NCBI RefSeq assembly: GCF_012726345.1 | Contig: NZ_PTXN01000001.1 | Span: forward strand, 274,654-338,653 | DNA from: Marinomonas sp. UCMA 3892 | Lineage (GTDB): Bacteria; Pseudomonadota; Gammaproteobacteria; Pseudomonadales; Marinomonadaceae | Length of the DNA stretch: 64,000 bases | Direction: 5' to 3' | Shown: in pieces, positions 18,349-26,920 of the stretch | How the letters are laid out: each line of letters begins with the position of its first letter | Position numbering within the stretch: the first letter of the stretch is position 1 | Position numbers and translations under genes: made by a program | Notes under the pieces: generated by a model | Told to the model about the DNA's origin: nothing | What the model saw: the letters and a program-made list of their open reading frames with translations, nothing else | Database searches by the model: none

Positions 18349-18898
18349 CTTTGCGTTTCCTTAAACCATTTAATTCTTGTATTAGGTGCAAGAAAAACTG
18401 CACAAACATGATACATAAGGTGGCGAAAATCATGCCTTTCACTAAGGCAGGGAAAACGGGATCCCAAGCGGATCCAGATGTTTCTAAGCGAAGTTCACCA
18501 AAGGGCGTGAACCATGAGTCCTGCACCATCTGATAAGCGGCCCAACTAAGTAAACTGGTAAAAACAAGCCCCATAATGTGATGAAAAACGTTCAACCAGC
18601 GACGCGTTGTGTCTGAGACAATGTCGTATATCAGCACCACACGAACGTGTTTGTTGATGGCCAAGGCATAAATGCCGCCATAAACGAACAAACATCCACC
18701 TAGAAATGAGGCGGTTTCGTGAACCCAAATGGTTGGTGCGTTGAATATGTAACGCATCAAAACTTCGTAAAAAGAAATGCCAACGGTAAAGATAAACAGC
18801 AAACTGATGAGATTACCGAACCAGTAGATCAGACGATCTAGGGCGTTTCTCGGCTGTTCAGAACTGTCCAGTGTCTGTGGATGAATTTCGTCTTTCAT
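18341..18898 (-). CDS. dctQ: TRAP transporter small permease, DctQ family
   Basis: About 185 residues with four TM segments, including the DctQ region VLMRYIFNAPTIWVHETASFLGG and a later HVRVVLIYDIVSDTTRRW. ATG 18898 starts just before the hydrophilic leader; the frame extends to 18973 but without a ribosome site. It forms the membrane unit with DctM and is separated from the binding-protein gene by a stem-loop. Confidence 0.85.
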   Translation of the reverse strand: MKDEIHPQTLDSSEQPRNALDRLIYWFGNLISLLFIFTVGISFYEVLMRYIFNAPTIWVHETASFLGGCLFVYGGIYALAINKHVRVVLIYDIVSDTTRRWLNVFHHIMGLVFTSLLSWAAYQMVQDSWFTPFGELRLETSGSAWDPVFPALVKGMIFATLCIMFVQFFLHLIQELNGLRKRKDV

Positions 18899-18991
18899 GA
18901 TCATTATCCAATGAAAAATAAGCGCTATAACAATTCGAGGTGTATAGCGCCTATCTTGCAGGTTTAAAAGCAACTATAAGCATTGGGTTTG

Positions 18992-19036
18992 TTTTGATGT
19001 CATGCGATTCGACTCAGCGAACACATGACATCAAAA
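18992..19036 (-). promoter_or_regulatory. intercistronic hairpin between dctP and dctQ
   Basis: TTTTGATGTCATG at 18992-19004 and CATGACATCAAAA at 19024-19036 are perfect 13-bp complements with a 19-nt loop, three bases past the dctP stop. On the minus-strand transcript there is no U-run, so it more likely stabilises the binding-protein mRNA or partly attenuates transcription than fully terminates it. Confidence 0.6.
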
Positions 19037-19039
19037 AGC

Positions 19040-20056
19040 TTATAGAAGGCCGTTTGCTTCTAGGTACGTTGTAATAGAGTCATAGACTTTCTGCGCATTG
19101 GCAGAACCTTTTGCGAACTCTTTCCATTGCGTACGAGCAATAGCACGGAATTTTTTACGTTCCTCTTCAGACCAGTCATGAATAGTGATGTTTGGATCTG
19201 CCTTGGCAGCTTTTACTGCCGCTTGGTCAGCAATACGTAGTTGCGTGGTCATGTCTTCTGCGAAATCACGAACTGAAACGGTTAGGATTGCTTGAATGTC
19301 AGCTGGCAATTTGTCCCATTTTTTCTTGTTCATTGAGATATCAATCAATGGCAAAGAATGGAAACCAGGTTGAACTGGATGTGTCGCAATATCGTTCATG
19401 CCTGCTTTCTGGTTAGTCGAGAAAACAGTGTAGTCAGCGGCATCGATAACGCCTTTGCTTAGACCTGTGAATACTTCAGAACCTGGCAGATTTACTGGTG
19501 CTGCGCCCGCTGCTGCGAATACGCGTTGTACCAAACCTTCAGGCGCACGAAGTTTAAGACCTTTTAAATCGGCAACGCTGTCTAGTGGAACACGAGAAAC
19601 CAAAGATTCAACGCCAGTCGTAGAACCACCAATGAATTTCACGCCGTAAGGTGCGTAAAGTTCGTTCATTAGTTCGTAACCACCACCGTAGTTAACGTAT
19701 TGCAGAAGTTGCTGAGTATTTGACCACGCGCCTACTGTGTTACCAATTAGGCCAAAAGCGGGATCTTTACCAGAGAAGAATTCAGTCGCAGTAATTTGGC
19801 CATCCAAGATGCCCATTTTGATACCGTCTAGTGTTTCTGTGTGTTTGAAGATACTGCCAACAGGAAGCAAGTCGATATGAACTCGGCCACCAGTCATTGT
19901 TTCGACGCGTTTTGTCCATTCTTTTTGAACTTGGAAGTTTTTGTCGCCAGCTGGGTCAGAAGATTGGAACTTAAAGTTGTAATCCGCTGCAATCGCTGAA
20001 GTCGATAGAATACCGGCCGTAGCGGCAGTCAATAACGTGGTAGTGAACTTGTTCAT
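19040..20056 (-). CDS. dctP: TRAP transporter periplasmic binding protein, DctP family (gluconate-linked)
   Basis: The protein has a signal peptide (NKFTTTLLTAATAGILSTSAIAA), then a DctP-type fold with FQSSDPAGDKNFQVQKEWTK, LLPVGSIFKHTETLDGIKMG, and the conserved LKLRAPEG with the ligand-carboxylate Arg. It resembles TRAP receptors for sugar acids such as gluconate. ATG 20056 is chosen, with GGGAAG nine bases upstream; ATG 20071 would add five residues. Two GntR operators lie 83-121 bases upstream. Confidence 0.9.
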   Translation of the reverse strand: MNKFTTTLLTAATAGILSTSAIAADYNFKFQSSDPAGDKNFQVQKEWTKRVETMTGGRVHIDLLPVGSIFKHTETLDGIKMGILDGQITATEFFSGKDPAFGLIGNTVGAWSNTQQLLQYVNYGGGYELMNELYAPYGVKFIGGSTTGVESLVSRVPLDSVADLKGLKLRAPEGLVQRVFAAAGAAPVNLPGSEVFTGLSKGVIDAADYTVFSTNQKAGMNDIATHPVQPGFHSLPLIDISMNKKKWDKLPADIQAILTVSVRDFAEDMTTQLRIADQAAVKAAKADPNITIHDWSEEERKKFRAIARTQWKEFAKGSANAQKVYDSITTYLEANGLL

Positions 20057-20138
20057 GGTATTGCTTCCCATTATTTTTTTTTGAAAGAACCGCTTTGTTA
20101 GTAGCAGCTTTTAGGAATAGTGCTTTTAGTTACGATAA

Positions 20139-20177
20139 ATGTTACCGGTAACTAGAGCGTGATGTTACCGATAACAT
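20139..20177 (-). promoter_or_regulatory. tandem GntR operators upstream of gluconate TRAP operon
   Basis: ATGTTACCGGTAACTA at 20139-20154 and ATGTTACCGATAACAT at 20162-20177 are two near-palindromes spaced 23 bases centre to centre. Both match the GntR (gluconate) operator type known from enteric bacteria. Their spacing of about two helical turns favours cooperative binding or looping. Confidence 0.8.
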
Positions 20178-20385
20178 TTTGGGTTAGTCAAGCTTTTGTC
20201 GACAAAATTTCATTGAGAAATGATAGATGATTGATATACAAAGAAATCTTATTTAAGACGGGTGGAGACCTTTCCTAGATATTCAACATTTATATAAGCT
20301 TTATATAAACTCTAGGTTTATGTCCTAGACATTGGTCTAAGAGTGGTTTTGTTGTCTAAGTTAAAAGTGCACACTCTTGATAGGT

Positions 20386-20432
20386 AACTTCGGCTGCAAA
20401 AAACTTCGGCTGCAAAAAACTTCGTCTGAAAA
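20386..20432. repeat. 16-bp direct repeat, about 2.8 copies
   Basis: The unit AACTTCGGCTGCAAAA starts at 20386, 20402 and 20418; the third copy is degenerate (AACTTCGTCTGAAAAA). It lies immediately ahead of the DUF294 gene, in its likely 5' leader, so slippage could alter the leader length. Confidence 0.8.
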
Positions 20433-20447
20433 AAAGAGAACAATAAA

Positions 20448-22325
20448 ATGGCTGCGATAGATATTCCTGAAGTCCATAAGTTCATTGAAACGATTCCTCC
20501 CTTTTCGAGCTTAAGTTTGCCTGAGCGCAGGCAATTACTGATGGGCGTTTCTATGCTGTACGTTCGTCAGGGGCAAACTTTGACCTTAAAAGATGAAGCC
20601 GCGACCGTGCATTTGATTCGTCGTGGTGCTTGCGAGATCCGCACTCCCAAAGGTGGGCTGGTGGATCAAATTGCTGACGGTGAATGCTTTGGTATATCTA
20701 GCCTTATGGCGCAAAATCCAGATGGGTTGCAAGTAGTCGCCATGGAAGACAGCTTGGTGTACCGCTTCGATAAAATTAGTTTCAAGGAAACGCTGGAAAA
20801 GAGTGAAGCCTTTGAGCTCTTCTTTGAACACACTAGGCACAATCGTTTACGTAAACTTTCTCGTAGCCAAAGTAACGAATTAGCCTCCCCCGCATTGCAA
20901 TTATCGACACCCGTTGCACACATAATGACGCGACAATTGATCCAAGCTTCCCCAGAAGAAAGTGTGCAAACTATTGCCATACGCATGACCGAAGCACGGG
21001 TCAGCTCTATTCTTGTGGTAGAAGATAAAAAGCTGTCTGGCATAGTCACGGATCGAGATTTACGTTCGCGTATTTTGGCTTTGGGCGGCTCGGCTGATTC
21101 TTTGGTAAAAGACGTAATGACACAAGATCCGGTGAATTTGCGTCCCGATGCGTTGGTCATGCAAGCGCAAACCTTAATGAGCGAAAGCAATATTCATCAC
21201 TTGCCCATTGTCGATGAAGAGCAAAGAGCCGTTGGCATGCTCACGGCCGCGGATTTATTGCGACATCAAGAACTCAGCCCACTCTTGTTGATTAATCAGA
21301 TTCACCGTCAGTCCTCCATTGAAGATTTGGCTCGTGTGTGCAAACAATGGCCCGCTTTGATCATGAACTTGATTGTGACCGATATGAAACCCGCCGACGT
21401 GGGCAAAGTCTTGGCAACCGTGAGCGACAATCTAACACGCCGAGTGATCGAATTGGCCTTGGAAAAATTTGGCCCAGCACCCATGACGTTTCAGTTTTTA
21501 GTGTTTGGTTCGCAAGCGCGACGCGATCAATCTTTGGGCAGCGACCAAGATAACGGCTTGATGTTAGAGCGGGAGCCAAGCACCAAAGAGAGCCAGTATT
21601 TTGCTGATTTAGCCGAGTTTATCTGCCAAGGTTTGGCGCAATGTGGTATTCGTCTTTGCCCTGGCAACATCATGGCAAGTAACCCTGAGTGGCGTCTCAG
21701 CCAAGACGGTTGGCGACAAGCGTTTGAAAAATGGATTAAAAGCAGTGCGCCCAGTGCATTGCTTCACGCCAGTATCTTTTTCGATATTCGTTGTGTGTAT
21801 GACTCGGGAAGTAGGCAAGGTGATGCGGTTAACAATTTGATCGAAGCTATGCAGTTAGAGGTGAGCAAAAACAGCGTGTTTTTAGCTACCCTGACGCGCA
21901 CCGCTTTGGCAAGCAAACCGCCATTGGGTTTCTTCCGTCATTTTGTATTGGAATCCTCTGGTGAACACAAAAATCAATTGGATTTGAAACACCAAGGTTT
22001 GGCCTTGATCAATGATTTAGCTCGCTTGTATGGCTTGTCATGCAAGACCTATCGAGCTGGTACCTTGGATCGATTAGAGCAAGCCATCCGAGAAAAACTC
22101 ATCAGCGTCGATACCGCTCGAAACCTCATGGACGCATGGGACAAACTCAATGGCTTGCGCTTAGAGGCTCAAGGACGTCACTGGCAAGCAGCAGGCAAAG
22201 CCAGCGCTTACTTAGATCCGAAAGACTTGAGTTCGTTAGAACGCAAACATCTGAAAATGACGTTTAGCATCATCAGTGATGTACAAGACGTTGCACAGCA
22301 GCGGTTTTTAAGAGGATACAGCTAG
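20448..22325 (+). CDS. cNMP-binding/CBS/DUF294 putative nucleotidyltransferase
   Basis: The 625-residue cytoplasmic protein has four parts in order: a cNMP-binding-like domain at about 15-130, a pair of CBS domains at about 155-280 (VAHIMTRQL, SGIVTDRDLR, KDVMTQDPV, VGMLTAADLL), a GlnD-like nucleotidyltransferase domain with GSQARRDQSLGSDQDNGL near 357-375, and the DUF294 C-terminal substrate-binding domain. Such proteins often sit beside an exonuclease gene and acetate/solute symporters. Signal sensing through cNMP and adenosyl ligands is inferred from the domains. The stop abuts the next ATG with no gap. Confidence 0.88.
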   Translation: MAAIDIPEVHKFIETIPPFSSLSLPERRQLLMGVSMLYVRQGQTLTLKDEAATVHLIRRGACEIRTPKGGLVDQIADGECFGISSLMAQNPDGLQVVAMEDSLVYRFDKISFKETLEKSEAFELFFEHTRHNRLRKLSRSQSNELASPALQLSTPVAHIMTRQLIQASPEESVQTIAIRMTEARVSSILVVEDKKLSGIVTDRDLRSRILALGGSADSLVKDVMTQDPVNLRPDALVMQAQTLMSESNIHHLPIVDEEQRAVGMLTAADLLRHQELSPLLLINQIHRQSSIEDLARVCKQWPALIMNLIVTDMKPADVGKVLATVSDNLTRRVIELALEKFGPAPMTFQFLVFGSQARRDQSLGSDQDNGLMLEREPSTKESQYFADLAEFICQGLAQCGIRLCPGNIMASNPEWRLSQDGWRQAFEKWIKSSAPSALLHASIFFDIRCVYDSGSRQGDAVNNLIEAMQLEVSKNSVFLATLTRTALASKPPLGFFRHFVLESSGEHKNQLDLKHQGLALINDLARLYGLSCKTYRAGTLDRLEQAIREKLISVDTARNLMDAWDKLNGLRLEAQGRHWQAAGKASAYLDPKDLSSLERKHLKMTFSIISDVQDVAQQRFLRGYS

Positions 22326-22988
22326 ATGTCGTTTGCGCTCATGCAAAAGCTCAGTGCGTGGCACGTGTCGCGACAATCCGTTAAACGTGCTTGGTCGGAA
22401 TGGGATTATCTCGTATTGGATATCGAAACTTCAGGGTTAGATCCAAAGCAAGACCATATTGTCAGCTTTGGTTGGGTGTGTATTCACAAAGGTGTGATTG
22501 AACTGGATACAGCACGGCATATTGTGTTGGATAGCGCACAAATTGGTGACAGCGTTGGTATTCACATGATTACCGACTCGGATGTTCAGCAACAAGGCAA
22601 AAAACAAGAAAGCGTACTGCGTTACTTGCGGCATTTACTTCGCGAACGCGTCTTAGTTATGCATCACGCACCAATGGAACTGGGCTTTTTAAAACACGCT
22701 TGGCAAACCGAAGCCTTGCCCAGTTTTTCGGTCAGCTGGCTAGATACACTTGCCATTGAACGCACCAAAGCCAACCGATCCCAGCAACCTATTCAAGACG
22801 GTGGCTTTCGCCTTGGCGCCTGCCGAGAACGCTACGGATTACCTGATTATCAAGGACACGACGCCCTAACCGACGCCTTAGCCACCGCAGAATTACTACT
22901 CGCACAAATCGCCTACCAAGGCAGAGACTGCCGACTACATGACCTAAACCAAATGGGGGGAGGAAGAGTGCGGTTTACATCACGGTAG
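22326..22988 (+). CDS. DEDD-family 3'-5' exonuclease (DnaQ/PolC-like)
   Basis: The 220-residue protein has the exonuclease motifs LDIETSG (Asp32, Glu34), HHAPMELGFL and GHDALTDALATA (His179, Asp183). The second motif normally carries Asp in HNAxFD; here it is Glu118, so activity may be altered. The partner DUF294 gene ends at 22325 and the two are certainly cotranscribed, a pairing common in gammaproteobacteria. The role (DNA or RNA, repair or signalling) is unknown. Confidence 0.85.
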   Translation: MSFALMQKLSAWHVSRQSVKRAWSEWDYLVLDIETSGLDPKQDHIVSFGWVCIHKGVIELDTARHIVLDSAQIGDSVGIHMITDSDVQQQGKKQESVLRYLRHLLRERVLVMHHAPMELGFLKHAWQTEALPSFSVSWLDTLAIERTKANRSQQPIQDGGFRLGACRERYGLPDYQGHDALTDALATAELLLAQIAYQGRDCRLHDLNQMGGGRVRFTSR

Positions 22989-23266
22989 TCTGGTACGTCT
23001 TCTATTCCTGCTAACTTCTAGAAGGCAGCGGATATATGTGTTTTTCTAAATGTTGGCAGAAAATGACAATTTACAGGCATTGATTGCCAAGCAATTTATC
23101 ACCTCAATTGTGTTTAATGACAAGTCATAATAAAAATGTAGGGGGTTAAAATGGTCCAAAAGATAACAGTCTGTTTTATAAAGCCTTGGTAATTATCATT
23201 ATGATTTTCAACTAAAAGTCATAGTTTTAGATAACACTCCTATAAAATAATACAAAGGATTTGAAC

Positions 23267-24628
23267 ATGGATATTTCTTTGGTTAATTTGGTGAGCGATT
23301 CAGCGTTTGTTGCCATATTATTGTTAGTCGGTGTGGCATTACGCGCACATATCCTTTGGGTTCAAAAATTGTTTTTACCCGCAAGTATTATAGCTGGGCT
23401 ACTTGCATTATTACTTGGTCCAAATGGCCTTTCTTGGTTACCTCTTTCGAGCAATATTGCACAGTACCCAGGTATTCTGATTACTTTTATTTTTGGCTCA
23501 TTAGCTCTTAACTCAGGTAAGTTTAAATTCTCTACTGCGGTTAAACGTGCGGGGAATATGTGGTCTTACAGTGCCATAGGTATGATTGGTATGTATAGCG
23601 GTGGCGTGTTTTTAACCTTGCTGATCCTGCAACGTATTTGGCCAGATATACCAGATGGTTTTGGTTTGCTTTTAGGTGCTGGCTTTATTGGTGGACATGG
23701 TACTGCTGCCGCTGTTGGAGGGATCTTTGAAAGTAATGGTTGGGCTGGTGCGACATCACTAGCAATGACATCAGCCACGATTGGGGTTTTAGTTTCTATA
23801 TTGGGTGGTGTTTGGATCATTCGTCAAAATGTTAAGCGTGGAAAAAGTAATTTTATAAGCGATTTCGACAGTTTGTCGGTGGAGCTACGGACAGGTTTAG
23901 TCCCTGATGAGAAACGTGTTAAAACAGACTTGGAAACTGTTTCCTCAATGACGATTGACCCTTTGTTATTCCATGGGGTTATGGTGCTGATTGTCTCTGG
24001 GCTGAGTTTCTGGTGCCAAGCGGCTATCAAGGAAGTGTTTGATTTTCCTGCTCCAACCTTTGCATTAGCATTCATAATTGGACTGGTTGTGAATTCATTG
24101 TTAAGTAAGTTAAAGGTGAAACCCTATATTAACCCTAGCGTGATTAATAGTATTGGGGGAGCATCCACGGATATGCTAGTGGTGTTTGGGATTGCCTCAA
24201 TTAATCTGGCAGTTGCTGGGCAGTACTTCGCCCCATTGGCGTTACTTATGGTGTTTGGTGTGTGGTTCAGTTATGTCATGCTGAAATACATCTCACCAAA
24301 ATTTTATGCTCAGTTCTGTTTTGAGAAAAGTATATTTGGTTGGGGGTGGTTTACTGGAACTGTGGCGATGGGCATTGCTTTACTGCGGATCGTTGACCCT
24401 AAATCAGAAAGCAAAACATTAGATGAGTTTGGTTTTGCATATATCATGACGGCTCCTTTGGAAATGATGGTTATTACTATGTCTCCATTAATTCTTCTAT
24501 CTGGTGGGGGATGGTTATACGTCGGAGGATGCTTTTTAACATGCGCTATTATTTATGTTGTTTGTACTGTATTGAACAGAAAAACGCAGTGTTTAAAGAG
24601 GCAAGCAAGTAACGAATACTGTCTATAA
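23267..24628 (+). CDS. GltS-like sodium:glutamate symporter family protein
   Basis: The 453-residue integral membrane protein has the two-fold repeat pattern of the ESS/GltS family, with GFIGGHGTAAAVGGIFE near 145-160 and the second half-repeat after about residue 235 (LIVSGLSFWCQAAIKE, FGIASINLAVAG). It likely imports glutamate or a similar acid with sodium; substrate is inferred from the family. ATG 23267 is chosen since AAGGA lies 7 bases upstream; a TTG at 23261 is in the same frame. A terminator follows directly. Confidence 0.8.
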   Translation: MDISLVNLVSDSAFVAILLLVGVALRAHILWVQKLFLPASIIAGLLALLLGPNGLSWLPLSSNIAQYPGILITFIFGSLALNSGKFKFSTAVKRAGNMWSYSAIGMIGMYSGGVFLTLLILQRIWPDIPDGFGLLLGAGFIGGHGTAAAVGGIFESNGWAGATSLAMTSATIGVLVSILGGVWIIRQNVKRGKSNFISDFDSLSVELRTGLVPDEKRVKTDLETVSSMTIDPLLFHGVMVLIVSGLSFWCQAAIKEVFDFPAPTFALAFIIGLVVNSLLSKLKVKPYINPSVINSIGGASTDMLVVFGIASINLAVAGQYFAPLALLMVFGVWFSYVMLKYISPKFYAQFCFEKSIFGWGWFTGTVAMGIALLRIVDPKSESKTLDEFGFAYIMTAPLEMMVITMSPLILLSGGGWLYVGGCFLTCAIIYVVCTVLNRKTQCLKRQASNEYCL

Positions 24629-24662
24629 TTGTTAGGTGACTTTTAAACCCTGTAAATATAAG

Positions 24663-24695
24663 GCCAGATGAAAAACGTTTTTCATTTGGCTTTTC
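24663..24695 (+). terminator. intrinsic terminator after GltS-like gene
   Basis: GCCAGATGAAAAA-CG-TTTTTCATTTGGC forms a 13-bp stem (one G-T pair) with a minimal loop, followed by TTTTCT. It starts 34 bases past the symporter stop. Confidence 0.8.
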
Positions 24696-24727
24696 TGTCT
24701 TTGTATTAGTGAGATATTATTTTTATC

Positions 24728-24952
24728 ATGGTCAATAGAATTCATAATATTGATAAAAATCGCTAAGCGAAAATCTGAAATCGATAAAGATAGTTCGTGG
24801 TATCAAGGCTCTTCTACCTATTTAGTTGAAATAAAAAAGAAGTTGATGAAGTGGTTGAAGAGATACCAAAAGATCGTTTGTGTTATCTCGAAGATGAATT
24901 AGGTGATGATATCGAAGAAATTAGTGAAAATTCCCAATCTTGGACAAGATGA
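24728..24952 (+). pseudogene. mazG-like nucleotide pyrophosphohydrolase remnant
   Basis: Three frame segments read as one MazG-type domain: MVNRIHNI from ATG 24728, then IAKRKSEIDKDSSWYQGSS and TYLVEIKK in a second frame, then EVDEVVEEIPKDRL and YLEDELGDD in a third, ending at a TGA at 24950-24952. The EVDExxEE and EDELGD pieces are the metal-binding helices of MazG. Frame changes fall at A-runs near 24755-24759 and 24833-24838. The C-terminal half of the domain is missing. This is a decayed copy, not an active gene, unless the A-run changes are sequencing errors. Confidence 0.7.
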
Positions 24953-25120
24953 AAATAAGTTTTAATACTCATCTTATCTTTTATTTATTATTAGGTGGGG
25001 TTGCTGCCTTAAGAATAAAGTTATCTGTCATTATCTTTTTATTTAACATCTGTACCTACTGCCTAAATAGAAATAGCATTACAGTCTTATTTTACGATAC
25101 CTTGTTTTTTAGGATATATA

Positions 25121-25945
25121 ATGACTATTATCATGCCTAAATTTAGTCTTGAAACCACGGCTAAAAGTATAAATGAGCTCTTTTCTGTAGCCAGTATATT
25201 ACCACCAAATACGCCTGTGAATATCGCTTTTCTTGGCAATGAATCTCATGAACAGCGAGTCAATGCTGCTGCTTCTATCAGAGCATTAGGCCTAGAACCT
25301 ACGCCTATTATTTCTTCCAGAAGGATTAAGTCGAAAGCAGACCTGGATTATTTCTTGGGTGAGCTTATGGCACATTCTAAAAATAAGCGAATAATGCTTG
25401 TAGGCGGAGATCCAGAGGTTCCTGAGGGGCCTTACGAAAGTTCATTAGAACTTCTTAAGAGCGACATATTAAAGACTTGCGATGTTGAGAGCGTTGTCAT
25501 AGCAGGCTATCCGGAAGGGCACCCCAAAATAGCGTCTCATCAGTTAATTTCGTCTTTAAAATGGAAGGTCGACTATCTTAGGGAGCATCAGTTTAAGGTG
25601 GAGATCACGACCCAGCTGGCTTTTTGTGCTGCGAATATTATTCGCTGGGTTCAGGAAGTCAGAGCAATGGGAATAGTTGAGCCCATTAGGATCGGAGTGC
25701 CTTGCCCAACGAGGGTTAAAACCTTACGTCATTTCGCCAAACTTTTTGGTGTTCATATTTCTGAAGCTTCATTCGTTAAATACGAGATGAGTACTATTTA
25801 TCAGCAGTTAGACGCACAAACCGATACTCTATACTTGGAGCTGGTTCAGCAGATTGAAAGTCTGGCTATCGAGAACATTTATTTTCATCTCTACACCTTA
25901 GATGGTTTAAGCAAAAATAAGTTATGGATCGAGAGCCATCTATAA
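25121..25945 (+). CDS. methylenetetrahydrofolate reductase-like (MTHFR-fold) protein
   Basis: The 274-residue protein resembles the MTHFR family (FAD-linked TIM barrel): AFLGNESHEQRVNAAASIRALGLEPTPI, MLVGGDPEVPEGPYES, VVIAGYPEGHPKI and FKVEITTQLAF fit its strands. It lacks the N-terminal SFEFFPP block with the catalytic Glu of true MetF, so it belongs to a divergent branch, perhaps for a one-carbon step in demethylation pathways. The reaction is not known. ATG 25121 has AGGA six bases upstream. It stands alone between the mazG remnant and a minus-strand gene. Confidence 0.75.
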   Translation: MTIIMPKFSLETTAKSINELFSVASILPPNTPVNIAFLGNESHEQRVNAAASIRALGLEPTPIISSRRIKSKADLDYFLGELMAHSKNKRIMLVGGDPEVPEGPYESSLELLKSDILKTCDVESVVIAGYPEGHPKIASHQLISSLKWKVDYLREHQFKVEITTQLAFCAANIIRWVQEVRAMGIVEPIRIGVPCPTRVKTLRHFAKLFGVHISEASFVKYEMSTIYQQLDAQTDTLYLELVQQIESLAIENIYFHLYTLDGLSKNKLWIESHL

Positions 25946-26051
25946 ACAAAATAGGGATAGATAAAAAATTAGCTCTTTAGACGGAAGCACTGGTTTCTCG
26001 TCTACGCAGAAATAGCAAAAGCGGCTGATTTTTCACAGAGTCTCTTTTGTT

Positions 26052-26855
26052 TTAGTTCCTAGCAGGAATCGGCGATACGTCCCAATTCTCTTCTTTTGGT
26101 TCTGTCGCCAAGACTCTTGGGTTTTCCGACCAATGTATCAGGCTCATTTCCCCTGCGGTGGATTCGGTTAATGCCGTGCAGTGTTCGACCCAATCTCCAT
26201 CGTTACAATAGAGAATGTCATCTTTGATGCGAAACGAAGCAAAGTGAATATGGCCGCAGATGTAGCCATCGACTTTGTGGTTTTTTGCGGATTTTAGTGC
26301 AGCGGTTTCAAAGCGCTCGATAAACTCTTTTGCCTTGCTGATATGGCTTTTTAAGTAGCCCGCCAATGACCAGTAAGGCAAGCCAATAAGGCGTCTCACA
26401 CCGTTGATCCATTGATTCAGCGACAACATGAGTCCGTGGGCTTTATCGCCAATGGCAAGCATGAGTGGGCTGATTTTTACCATTTGATCGAACTCATCCC
26501 CGTGGCTGATGTAAAAAGTACGACCGTTGGCAGTTTTGTGGCGAGCGTTGAGCTTAATCTCAATCCCTGAAAGCGTTTGTCCTGCAAACTGGCGAAAGAA
26601 GGCATCGTGATTACCGGGAATATAAATGACCTTGGTGCCGGATTTTGCCATGTCGAGAATACGTTCAACGACTTGATGGTGAGCATCAATAAAGTAGGCT
26701 TTATAGCGCATTTCCTGAAGATCGATAATATCTCCGACTAGATACAAGGTATCAGTTTTGATGCTTTGCAAAAAATCCAATAAATGCAACGCTTGGCAGG
26801 CTTTTGTGCCTAGATGAACGTCGGAAATAAATACGGATCGAAATGTGGTCTGCAT
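26052..26855 (-). CDS. UDP-2,3-diacylglucosamine diphosphatase-like metallophosphoesterase
   Basis: The 267-residue protein has all metallophosphoesterase motifs: SDVHLGT, VGDIID, PGNHD, SHGDEFD and CGHIHFA. It belongs to the LpxH-like branch (long insert with DAHHQVVERI and LNQWINGVRRL) and probably acts on a lipid-linked nucleotide sugar at the inner membrane. ATG 26855 is preferred to 26882 because GAGGAGG precedes it by six bases. It follows the EAL-GGDEF gene on the same strand by 65 bases. Confidence 0.85.
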   Translation of the reverse strand: MQTTFRSVFISDVHLGTKACQALHLLDFLQSIKTDTLYLVGDIIDLQEMRYKAYFIDAHHQVVERILDMAKSGTKVIYIPGNHDAFFRQFAGQTLSGIEIKLNARHKTANGRTFYISHGDEFDQMVKISPLMLAIGDKAHGLMLSLNQWINGVRRLIGLPYWSLAGYLKSHISKAKEFIERFETAALKSAKNHKVDGYICGHIHFASFRIKDDILYCNDGDWVEHCTALTESTAGEMSLIHWSENPRVLATEPKEENWDVSPIPARN

Positions 26856-26920
26856 AAGCGCCTCCTCAAGGGTATATCTCAAAGATAAAGCGCTTATGTG
26901 ACAGGGTTGTGAAATGAACC

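Noticed and set aside
24940..25140. 66-codon hydrophobic ORF before the MTHFR-like gene
   Set aside because: It overlaps the mazG relic and the start of the next gene, is A/T-driven and has no ribosome site.
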